The translations under genes were made by a program, and so were the position numbers. A DNA stretch of 64,000 nucleotides. Origin: Saccharomycodes ludwigii. Taxonomy: Eukaryota; Ascomycota; Saccharomycetes; Saccharomycodales; Saccharomycodaceae. The stretch covers positions 558,001 through 622,000 of the forward strand of contig NC_060200.1 of assembly GCF_020623625.1 (NCBI RefSeq), written 5' to 3'. Numbering within the stretch: the stretch's first letter is position 1; each line of letters opens with the position of its first letter. Positions 56,651 to 64,000 of the stretch are shown here, piece by piece. The notes under the pieces were generated by a model, which was given only the letters and a program-made list of their open reading frames with translations, did not search any database and was not told the origin of the DNA.

Positions 56651-58198
56651 TTAAAACTGTTGTTGTGGCTGTTGATACCCATTGAATGGAGCAGACTGTT
56701 GTGGTTGCTGTGGATAATGATTAAATTGCTGTTGTGGTTGTTGGACAGGATATTGCATTGCAAATTGAGGATTACCTTGTTGTGGTGGTAAATTAAATTG
56801 TTGAGGTTGGGGTTGTTGCTGCTGGGGTTGTTGCTGCTGGGGTTGTTGTTGCTGGTATTGTTGCTGCTGATATTGTTGCTGCTGATATTGTTGCTGCTGA
56901 GATGGTAACTGTTGAGCAATAGAAGTCTGTGGACCATTAATAGTCGCGGGTGTAGCAAATGGTTTTGGAATAGCCGTTGAATCTTCAGCAACATATAATG
57001 ATTTATCAATAGTTGGTGGAATTGGCTGAATTTCAGTGCCTAATTCTTGTTCAATTTTGTATAAACTAAAACGATCATTCCAATTAATTAAATTAATAGC
57101 CAACCCTAGATGACCAAATCTACCCGATCTACCGATTCTATGTAGATAAGTTTCAGCAGTCTTTGGAAAATCAAAATTAATGACAACATTAACAGCTTGA
57201 ATATCAATACCTCTTGTTAATAAATCGGAACAGACTAGAGTACGAACCTTACCTTGACGAAATTCATGGAAAACTGTATTTCTCTCTTGTTGAGACATTC
57301 TTGCATGGGAATAATAACAAGAATATCCCAAATCTGTAATTTTCTTAGCCAACAACTCAACACGATTTGTAGAATTACAGAATATAATAGCTTGATTAAT
57401 TTGCAATTTAGAAAATAATGTATTTAAACAATGTAATTTTTGCCTTTCCTCCACAAATGCATAGTACTGTGTAATACCTTTCAAAGTTAGTTCATCCATT
57501 AGATTGATTTCATATGGTTTTTCTAAATGTTGATCCATAAAATACTTGACTGTTAATGGGAAAGTGGCACTAAATAATAATGATTGATGCTTGGCTGGGA
57601 AAAAAGTTAAAATCTGTTCCACTAGCGTTTTAAAATCACGACTCAACATTTTATCCGCTTCATCCATAATAAACATATGGCACTCGCTTAAATCAGCAAC
57701 TTTTCTAGAAGCTAAATCTAAAACCCTACCCGGTGTACCGACTAAAACGTGAACAGGCTCGTGTAATCTCAAAATATCATCTCTTAGATTAGTACCACCA
57801 GTAGATACCATACAAGATATATTTAAATGTTTCCCTAAGGTACGAACAACTTGAGAAGTCTGTAGTGCTAATTCCCTTGTGGGGACCAAGATCAAAGCCT
57901 GTATCTTATTAACTTTTGGTTTTAATTTTTCTAGTGTTGGAATGACAAATGCAGCAGTTTTACCGGTACCGTTTTTTGCTCTTGCTAGAATATCTCTGCC
58001 TGCTATAGCAATTGGAATAGACTCTTCTTGAATGGGCGAAGGATTTTCAAATCCAGCTTCAAAAATACCCATCAATAATTCTCTTTTTAAATAGAAATCT
58101 TCAAAGGAATTACCCTTCGTCTTGGTAACGTCATCCGTCTGAGGTCTAATATCTTTCTTTGGTAAAGTTAAACTACTTTTCCAATCTGATGAATCCAT
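56651..58198 (-). CDS. DHH1: DEAD-box mRNA decay helicase Dhh1
   Basis: Dhh1 (the DDX6 family) represses translation and promotes mRNA decapping in P-bodies, working with Pat1, Edc3 and the CCR4-NOT complex. The 515-residue protein (about 506 in S. cerevisiae) has the Q-motif region [15 protein letters not shown], Walker A AKNGTGKT (74-81), DEAD (179-182), SAT in LLFSATFP and [10 protein letters not shown]. After the helicase core comes a Gln/Pro-rich tail with QQQQY repeats, longer than needed for activity and likely prone to condensation. It heads the DHH1-STE7 pair, divergent as in YDL160C-YDL159W. Confidence 0.97.
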   Translation of the reverse strand: MDSSDWKSSLTLPKKDIRPQTDDVTKTKGNSFEDFYLKRELLMGIFEAGFENPSPIQEESIPIAIAGRDILARAKNGTGKTAAFVIPTLEKLKPKVNKIQALILVPTRELALQTSQVVRTLGKHLNISCMVSTGGTNLRDDILRLHEPVHVLVGTPGRVLDLASRKVADLSECHMFIMDEADKMLSRDFKTLVEQILTFFPAKHQSLLFSATFPLTVKYFMDQHLEKPYEINLMDELTLKGITQYYAFVEERQKLHCLNTLFSKLQINQAIIFCNSTNRVELLAKKITDLGYSCYYSHARMSQQERNTVFHEFRQGKVRTLVCSDLLTRGIDIQAVNVVINFDFPKTAETYLHRIGRSGRFGHLGLAINLINWNDRFSLYKIEQELGTEIQPIPPTIDKSLYVAEDSTAIPKPFATPATINGPQTSIAQQLPSQQQQYQQQQYQQQQYQQQQPQQQQPQQQQPQPQQFNLPPQQGNPQFAMQYPVQQPQQQFNHYPQQPQQSAPFNGYQQPQQQF

Positions 58199-59689
58199 TT
58201 TTATTAATGTGATTTATAATATAGAATTTAATGTTGTTTGAGCTTTTGCTTAATTTGTTTTTTTTGGAGTTGGCCAATGGGCAACAATATAGTGTGGTAA
58301 GTAAATTGATTTCTTTCTGTTATACTGATTGAAAATAAATTTAGAATTCCCGAGTTTAAATATACGTTTATGACTTAGTCTATGGATTTCTGTTATCGAT
58401 ATTTCTTTGTTTTTGTTCTTACCTTTTTTTTTTTTCTCAGTTTGGTAATAATATTTTGGTTCAAAGTAATCTTTTGTTTTCAGTTTATTTTTTTTTTTTC
58501 TCTTTTTTTTTTTAATTTTTTTTTTTTTTTTTTTGCTATTTTTTGTTTGCTTTTTGTTCTTGCTTTTTTTTTTTTTTTTTTTTTGTAAAAGTGTGCTATG
58601 TAATAATATATTCAGTGTATACTATTAAAACAAATAAATAAAATGAAGCACTCGCAATTTGGATAGTAAATTGGTATTTATTTGATCAAAGTTTTGAGTA
58701 GAATAAGATATAAAAGGGAAATGAAAAATAATATAATGAGTTGAGTGTTGTTGGTTTCTATTTGAAATAGTGGAAAACGAAAATAAAATAAAATAAAAAG
58801 AAAAAACCCAAAAAAAAAAAAAGGAGTTAATGTGGATAAGTTATTTATTGTTCTTGTGACTAGTGTTAATGGTTTGTTTTGAATGATAATAATAATAATA
58901 ATAATAATAAAAAAGAAAGGAAAATAAGTAAAATGAAATAAAGTAAAATAAAATAAAAAGGAAGTTGAACAAACAAAATTAAATAAACTTTAGTACAATA
59001 TATGCGTAAAGCTTTTTTTAATTTTTTTAATTTTTTTTTTTTTTTCCTTTTTTTCCTTCTTTTTCTCTTTTGCTTATAATTAACAAAAAAGGTATTTCTT
59101 ATTCTTTTTTCAATTCCAATTGGAAATAAAATAGAATTAAATAATCAGGCAGAGAGAGAAAGAGAGAGATAATTGACAAAATACAATCTGTCTGCTTAGC
59201 TACGTAACTAACTACAACAGCTGTTGTTCTATTCTTTCCTGCGTGCTTTTCTTCCCCTCTTTCTTTTACTGGAAAGTATAACAGGTTTTAATTCCGGGTA
59301 ACACATTATCATACTAATAATAATAAAAATCAAATGTACAGCAATCAATACTGGCACGTGATTGTTCTTTTTTTACCCACCGCCTCGTTCCCAAAAAAGA
59401 AAAGAAAAGAAAAGAAAAAAAAAACAAAACAGCTATTTTTTTTTTTTTTTATTGTGTCGTTTCGTACTGCTTTAACAGTAAACCCACACAATTTGCTTAG
59501 CACTGGTAGTGTTTGTTTTACTCTATTCGATGCTTATTACAACAAATAACGTAAAAAGAATAACCAATTCCCAACTTTTTAACATCTACCAAAACAGAAA
59601 AAATTAAACAACAACATAAAAGAAAATAAGGCCAAATCTTTTTGTTTTTTTTTTTTCTTTTTTTTTTTTCTTCTTTTTTTACATGCACA
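58199..59689. promoter_or_regulatory. Divergent DHH1/STE7 intergenic region
   Basis: This 1.5-kb gap contains long T tracts (58490-58585), (AAT)n near 58884-58909, T-rich DNA near 59015-59060 and a Reb1-like CGGGTAA at 59295-59301, about 390 bp upstream of STE7. Pheromone-response elements (TGAAACA) were not obvious. No gene was seen. Confidence 0.45.
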
Positions 59690-61411
59690 ATGAATTTAGA
59701 TATAAATAGACAAAATTTATTCACAACTAAGAGCTTTACCAGAGCAAACCATAAAAACTTATCATTAAAAGATAATGTTAGCAATAGAAACGTGGAAACT
59801 TCAAAGCAGGACAGTATTGATGAAAATAACAATAACGAAACTATACATAATCATGCTATTAATCCAGGATTATTTAGGTCAGCTAAACCTTTAATACGCA
59901 AGAGTTTGAAAAGAAACAAGAAGCCAACGTTACAACTGGGAGAGTCTAATGCTAAGAAGAATATATTTGCTTGCGTTCCTACCAATACCACAATTGACGA
60001 AATAAATCATACCAATCGCAACGACACACATAGTTTTACGCGTAAAAAAGATAACGTTAGTTCTGACTCTACCACCAACACTAATAAAAAAAATTTTAAA
60101 TTACCGCCTTCTCCTGTTCATGCAAGAGAACCATCAATATCTGGCATGAATTCGTTGGCCGATGATTTCGATAAGTTATCTGTTTTCAATAATGATAATA
60201 ATAATATTGTTACGCAAGGTGCAACGATACAATTAGATGACTTAGTTCAGTTAGGAAAAATAGGTTCAGGTAATTCAGGGACAGTTTTGAAAGTTTTGCA
60301 TGTACCCAATTCCAAAATTATAGCCAAGAAAATTATACCAATTGAAAATAATTTACCTCAAGTTAAGCAGCAATTGATTAGAGAGTTGACCATAATGCAA
60401 AAAATTGGGAAACATAACAATATAGTCGAATTTTACAGTGCTTTTTATAATACCGTTACAACAAGCCAAACGAAGCTAGTAACACCGTTAAGTACCACAA
60501 CTAACATTGCTGGTGATGATGAAGATTATGTGAATAAATATAAATCGCCAAACGAAAGCCAAATTTCGAATTATAACGCTGACGATAAGGTTGATGGCCG
60601 TGAAGATGATGATCATGACGATGAAGACAACGCAGTTATGTCCAACGAAATTATTATTTGTATGGAATATATGAATTTGGGATCATTGGATAAAATCCTA
60701 TCCACTTATAAAAGATATTGTAGACGTAACGGTGTTCCGATATCACAACAAACTAGTTGGTTTAATAATGATTTAGTGATATCAAAAATATCATTTGGTG
60801 TTTTAAATGGGTTAAATTTTCTATACACCAACTATAAAATTATTCATAGAGATATTAAACCATCTAATATTTTACTCAATAGTAAAGGCTATGTCAAGAT
60901 TTGTGATTTTGGTGTTTCTAAAAAACTTATAGATTCTATTGCCGACACTTTTGTTGGTACATCTACCTATATGTCTCCTGAAAGGATCCAAGGTGGCGTT
61001 TATACCACTAAAGGTGATATTTGGTCATTAGGCTTAATGATTATTGAATTATTAACTGGTGAGTTTCCACTAGGCGGCCACAATGATACCCCTGAAGGAA
61101 TCTTGGATTTGTTACAAAAAATTGTTAATGAAGCTTCTCCCAAGTTACCTAACCCATCAACCTATACTAAAGAATTAAATGATCTGGTGAAAAGGTGTTG
61201 TGTTAAGGATGAAAAAGAACGTAGCTCTTTACAAGAGTTATTGTATCATGATTTTATCACCAAGTATTCGAATAGTCCAGAGTATGATAGAGAATTTAGA
61301 CATTGGTGTAAGAAAATCAAGAAACTTATGCAAGAAGAGAAAACTGTTAGAAGGGAAGAAATGGAAAGGGCCAAATTGCAGAAATTACAGCAACAAAATC
61401 AGTTACCGTAA
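59690..61411 (+). CDS. STE7: MAP kinase kinase Ste7 (mating and filamentation)
   Basis: Ste7 is phosphorylated by Ste11 and activates Fus3 and Kss1. From the ATG of MNLDINRQNL it has 573 residues (about 515 in S. cerevisiae); an upstream TTG-only extension is pure T-tract. A MAPK docking site RKSLKRNKKPTLQL lies at 70-83. The kinase domain has the glycine loop KIGSGNSGTV (190-199), HRDIKPSN (386-393) and DFGVS (406-410). The activation segment SIADTFVGTSTYMSPERIQG carries Ser416 and Thr420. An acidic insertion of about 60 residues (254-315, with DDDHDDED) follows the beta4 strand, before the hinge. Position after DHH1 agrees with YDL159W. Confidence 0.96.
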   Translation: MNLDINRQNLFTTKSFTRANHKNLSLKDNVSNRNVETSKQDSIDENNNNETIHNHAINPGLFRSAKPLIRKSLKRNKKPTLQLGESNAKKNIFACVPTNTTIDEINHTNRNDTHSFTRKKDNVSSDSTTNTNKKNFKLPPSPVHAREPSISGMNSLADDFDKLSVFNNDNNNIVTQGATIQLDDLVQLGKIGSGNSGTVLKVLHVPNSKIIAKKIIPIENNLPQVKQQLIRELTIMQKIGKHNNIVEFYSAFYNTVTTSQTKLVTPLSTTTNIAGDDEDYVNKYKSPNESQISNYNADDKVDGREDDDHDDEDNAVMSNEIIICMEYMNLGSLDKILSTYKRYCRRNGVPISQQTSWFNNDLVISKISFGVLNGLNFLYTNYKIIHRDIKPSNILLNSKGYVKICDFGVSKKLIDSIADTFVGTSTYMSPERIQGGVYTTKGDIWSLGLMIIELLTGEFPLGGHNDTPEGILDLLQKIVNEASPKLPNPSTYTKELNDLVKRCCVKDEKERSSLQELLYHDFITKYSNSPEYDREFRHWCKKIKKLMQEEKTVRREEMERAKLQKLQQQNQLP

Positions 61412-61760
61412 TAGTATGCCATATTTATTATATTTATTATATTTAGGTCAAATGTTAAAAATGAATACACAAACAATGTATATTTGTAAATATTTCTATG
61501 CCTAAAGCATGGCTTTTGTAATTACTTTACTTTTCTCATTTTTAATATATATATATGTATGTATGTAATTTTTATATCTATGCATCATTATATAATTCAA
61601 GTGTCACTATTACTAATTTATCTTAATTCTTTTTTTTTTTTTTTTTTTTCCTGCATCTGTATTTGTATTTGTATTTGCACAACTTTTCTATGCTACTACT
61701 GTTAGGCATATAATATTCCTCTATTTACAATGAATTAAATATATATTCTATCCAATTATT
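61412..61760. other. STE7/YDL157C-like convergent intergenic region
   Basis: This 349-bp 3'-3' gap has an (AT)n/(GTAT)n stretch near 61544-61568 and a T run at 61631-61649. No gene was seen. Confidence 0.4.
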
Positions 61761-62096
61761 TTATATTTCACTTTTTGCATCTGGTAGTTTCTTTTCAGCT
61801 ATATTCCACAACCAGCCTTCTGAACCTCTAAGAAGTCCAAAGAAAATTAAAGATCCGCCAATCCCTTTCAATGAGTATTTCCACCAGGTAGGGTTTCTTC
61901 TACTAAATTCTTTTAGAGTTATTCCCTTTTTGATTTCTTCTGAGCCATATTCCGTAGCTTTACCGCTATATAAATATGTACCAAACCCTAAAGCAAATAG
62001 TGTGCTCATAATTTTACATGGTATGCAGTCTCGAGTCTCTGCGGGTGTTAAATCTCGTGATGGAGGTGGATTGAAAACATTAAGGATATTAGACAT
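61761..62096 (-). CDS. Small mitochondrial membrane protein (YDL157C-like, DUF4536 type)
   Basis: The 111-residue protein matches in size and position the uncharacterised mitochondrial protein YDL157C of S. cerevisiae. It has a Cys-containing segment, ETRDCIPCKIMSTLFALGFG, that leads into a first membrane helix. A second hydrophobic segment is LKGIGGSLIFFGLLRG. This CxxC-plus-two-helices pattern resembles small inner-membrane proteins of the DUF4536/DMAC1 type. Function is unknown. It is convergent with STE7 and divergent from the tRNA-Ile/CMR1 side. Confidence 0.8.
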   Translation of the reverse strand: MSNILNVFNPPPSRDLTPAETRDCIPCKIMSTLFALGFGTYLYSGKATEYGSEEIKKGITLKEFSRRNPTWWKYSLKGIGGSLIFFGLLRGSEGWLWNIAEKKLPDAKSEI

Positions 62097-62812
62097 ATTG
62101 ATAAGTTAAAATGACTCGAAGGATATATTGATTGTGTATTAGCAAACTTCCTCCTGTTGTTGTTGATGTTTTTTTGGGCTAAAAATTTACTTGATAGGAC
62201 AAAGCTTTCTAGAATGAAAGAAAGGTTTTGTTTTATACATACATAAAAAAAAAAAAAAAAAAAAAAAAATGTGTATATATAACTACACTTTTTAGTAGTA
62301 TTAAAAAGCATGGATAAGTATTATTATTGCTATAATAGTCCAGTCATAGTGAATAACAAGCAAAAAAATGGTTCCTAGCAGGATCGAACTGCTGATCCCC
62401 GCGTTATTAGCACGGTGCCTTAACCAACTGGGTCAAGGAACCAAACTGTAATATCTGGGGTATATGTGCTTTTATCTGCATTAATTTTAATATATATATA
62501 TATATCCATAACTTGGGTATTAAAAATCCTTTCAAAGATATTTTTTCTAATCTGTTTTTCTTAATTACTCTTATTTTTATTTGTACTTCAGTATCTTTAT
62601 CTTTGATTCAAAACATAGTGGATAGCACGTTTTAGAATTTTTATACAGTTAAACACCATTTCATATTATAAAATATATATATATATATATATATATATGT
62701 TTTGAAATAAAATCCTAAACAATAAAGCGAAAAGATCCATTCATCTTCTATTTGGCAAGATCAATATTCGTGTATCATCTAATATCTACATCAGAATTTA
62801 TGTTCATATATA
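62097..62812. other. YDL157C-like/CMR1 intergenic region
   Basis: Apart from tRNA-Ile (62369-62442), this 716-bp gap has an A run (62247-62269) and (AT)n runs at about 62491-62504 and 62675-62698, the last within 140 bp of CMR1 and possibly TATA-like. No other gene was seen. Confidence 0.45.
62369..62442 (-). tRNA. tRNA-Ile (AAT anticodon)
   Basis: The minus strand gives a 74-nt cloverleaf with acceptor stem GGTTCCT/AGGAACC and discriminator A. The D arm reads CCCAGTTGGTTAAGGC. The anticodon loop in GTGCTAATAACGC gives AAT (isoleucine; A34 becomes inosine). The T arm carries B box GTTCGATCC. No intron is present, and seven T follow as Pol III terminator. It closely matches yeast tRNA-Ile(AAT). 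Confidence 0.98.
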
Positions 62813-64000
62813 ATGTCCCAAAAATTAACAGACTTTCAAAAAAAGAGGCTTGAAAATATCAAAAGAAATAATCAACTATTACAGCAATTAAACTTAAAAT
62901 CCATATCTTCTAAGATAAAAATAGACGAACCTAAAGGGAAAGTACCACAAAAGAAAAAAGCGCAGACCTTAAAAAAAGCAGCATCAAAAAATAAATCTAG
63001 ACATGTCAAGAGCCCATCCAAAACACAACCTATCAGAAGATCCAAAAGATTAAGGGGGGAAAGTGCAGATTTAAACGGCGTTCCAAATGTAAGTGATACT
63101 CAATTATTTACCACTTTAAAATCACATGGTGTGCCAGATGCTGATGCTGCCGAAGAATTGGAAGATTTGAAAGATACACGTGTTGTTGGGGATGTTAAAA
63201 TCAGTGATTTGATAAAAAATGAAGATGGTGGGGATGAACAAACTTTATTAGCAAAATTTAGGAACTTCCAAGAAAAAGGTTCTTCAGGTGATTTCTTTGA
63301 AGAATTAAGTAAAGCTATTCCCGCTAAAACTCCTCAGATCAAGCAATTAAGAAAAGACTTTGATTTAGATTTATATGAAATTTTTCAACCAACAGATATT
63401 AAAATATGCTACGATCGTGTGTCTGCATTATACTTTTATCCTGATACCAGTTCTAAACTGATAATTGGTGGAGATATCTCTGGGCACTTGGGATTTTGGA
63501 AAGTTCAAGAGAGTTTAGTTAAAGATTATGCGGAAGAAGAGCCCGATATTACGCGATTTAAATTGTTTAATAAAAATATTGGTACTATAGACAGTATGCC
63601 TGCCGATTTAAGTAAGATTATTGTAAGTTCTTATGATTCAGTAATACGAACTATTAACTTAAATAATTTGAAAAGTGAAGAAATCTTAACTTTAAATGAT
63701 GAGTACGGTAATGAAATGGGTATAAGCGATATGCATTTTGATTACATTAACCCTAATGTGCTTTTCCTAAGTACCTTGACCGGGCTTTTCACCAGATATG
63801 ATTTACGAGAGAGGAAAAGGGAAACACTATATAGATTATCTGATAAAAAGATTGGTTCTTTCAGTATTAACCCCGAGCGACATCACGAAATTGCCACAGG
63901 TTCTTTAGATAGAACTCTGAAAATTTGGGATTTGAGAAAAATCGTAAAAACACCTGAATGGTCAAAGTATGAAGATTATAAAAGTTGTGATATTATAAGT
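62813..64000 (+). CDS. CMR1: WD40 DNA-damage-associated protein Cmr1, 5' part
   Basis: Cmr1 is a WD40 protein (related to DDB2 and WDR76) that binds DNA/chromatin and gathers in an intranuclear quality-control site under replication stress. The first 396 codons are present (about 522 in S. cerevisiae); the C-terminal blades lie beyond the window. The N-terminus MSQKLTDFQKKRLENIKRNN is typical, followed by a very basic stretch. WD units include LIIGGDISGHLGFWKVQE and IATGSLDRTLKIWDLRK. Order YDL157C-CMR1 matches S. cerevisiae. Confidence 0.95.
   Translation, partial: MSQKLTDFQKKRLENIKRNNQLLQQLNLKSISSKIKIDEPKGKVPQKKKAQTLKKAASKNKSRHVKSPSKTQPIRRSKRLRGESADLNGVPNVSDTQLFTTLKSHGVPDADAAEELEDLKDTRVVGDVKISDLIKNEDGGDEQTLLAKFRNFQEKGSSGDFFEELSKAIPAKTPQIKQLRKDFDLDLYEIFQPTDIKICYDRVSALYFYPDTSSKLIIGGDISGHLGFWKVQESLVKDYAEEEPDITRFKLFNKNIGTIDSMPADLSKIIVSSYDSVIRTINLNNLKSEEILTLNDEYGNEMGISDMHFDYINPNVLFLSTLTGLFTRYDLRERKRETLYRLSDKKIGSFSINPERHHEIATGSLDRTLKIWDLRKIVKTPEWSKYEDYKSCDIIS

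Noticed and set aside
59642-59689. N-terminal Phe-rich extension of STE7 starting at a TTG
   Set aside because: It is a translated T tract; the ATG at 59690 starts the recognisable protein.
62048-62311. Minus-strand open frame of 87 codons upstream of the YDL157C-like gene
   Set aside because: It overlaps the start of the YDL157C-like gene in another frame and is built partly from an A run.

Overview
The window is yeast nuclear chromosome DNA, very AT-rich, with many long A/T homopolymers, compact genes and almost no introns. It carries 28 whole or partial genes whose closest match by eye is a budding-yeast gene or protein family, one hAT-type transposase gene and two tRNA genes. Gene order is the strongest clue to the organism. 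The genes match two Saccharomyces cerevisiae blocks shuffled together, each in its own order: GLT1, UGA3, SFA1, NRP1, FAP7, CDC36, CDC9, ENT1, MHF2, DHH1, STE7, YDL157C, CMR1 (YDL171 to YDL156) and UPS1, NMT1, PWP1, NOP56, PBA1, YKE2, COQ9, MSS51, COX24, HMX1, ENT2, HRD3, SEC13, PNP1 (YLR193 to YLR209). A single epsin gene sits where ENT1 and ENT2 belong. This is the order expected before the whole-genome duplication, so the host is a non-duplicated member of the Saccharomyces order. The low GC content suggests the Saccharomycodes/Hanseniaspora group, which is an inference.

Layout. 1-9.6 kb: GLT1 (3' end outside the window), divergent UGA3, then UPS1. 9.6-17.4 kb: a gene-poor island with one HMG-box gene, a decayed coding relic, a tiny open frame and a run of 20 G. 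17.4-25.8 kb: NMT1, PWP1, NOP56, PBA1 (with an intron behind a two-codon first exon), YKE2, COQ9. 25.8-33 kb: a 16-bp tandem repeat, SFA1, NRP1, FAP7, a large inverted repeat, CDC36, tRNA-Val. 33.5-43.2 kb: MSS51, COX24, HMX1, CDC9, ENT. 43.8-48.6 kb: MHF2, a dynactin p62-like gene, HRD3. 48.9-52.5 kb: an uninterrupted hAT transposase gene containing a 36-bp coding minisatellite. 53.2-64 kb: SEC13, PNP1, DHH1, STE7, a YDL157C-like gene, tRNA-Ile and the start of CMR1.

The genes are mostly housekeeping: nitrogen metabolism (GLT1, UGA3), ribosome biogenesis (PWP1, NOP56, FAP7), proteasome and prefoldin assembly (PBA1, YKE2), mitochondria (UPS1, COQ9, MSS51, COX24), DNA replication and repair (CDC9, MHF2), ER/Golgi and endocytosis (HRD3, SEC13, ENT), mRNA decay (CDC36, DHH1) and mating signalling (STE7). 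The parts that do not belong to the conserved order deserve most attention: the HMG-box gene with an interrupted box, the hAT gene, the dynactin p62-like gene and the inverted repeat between FAP7 and CDC36. All identifications come from reading the translated sequence against remembered families; no database search was run.
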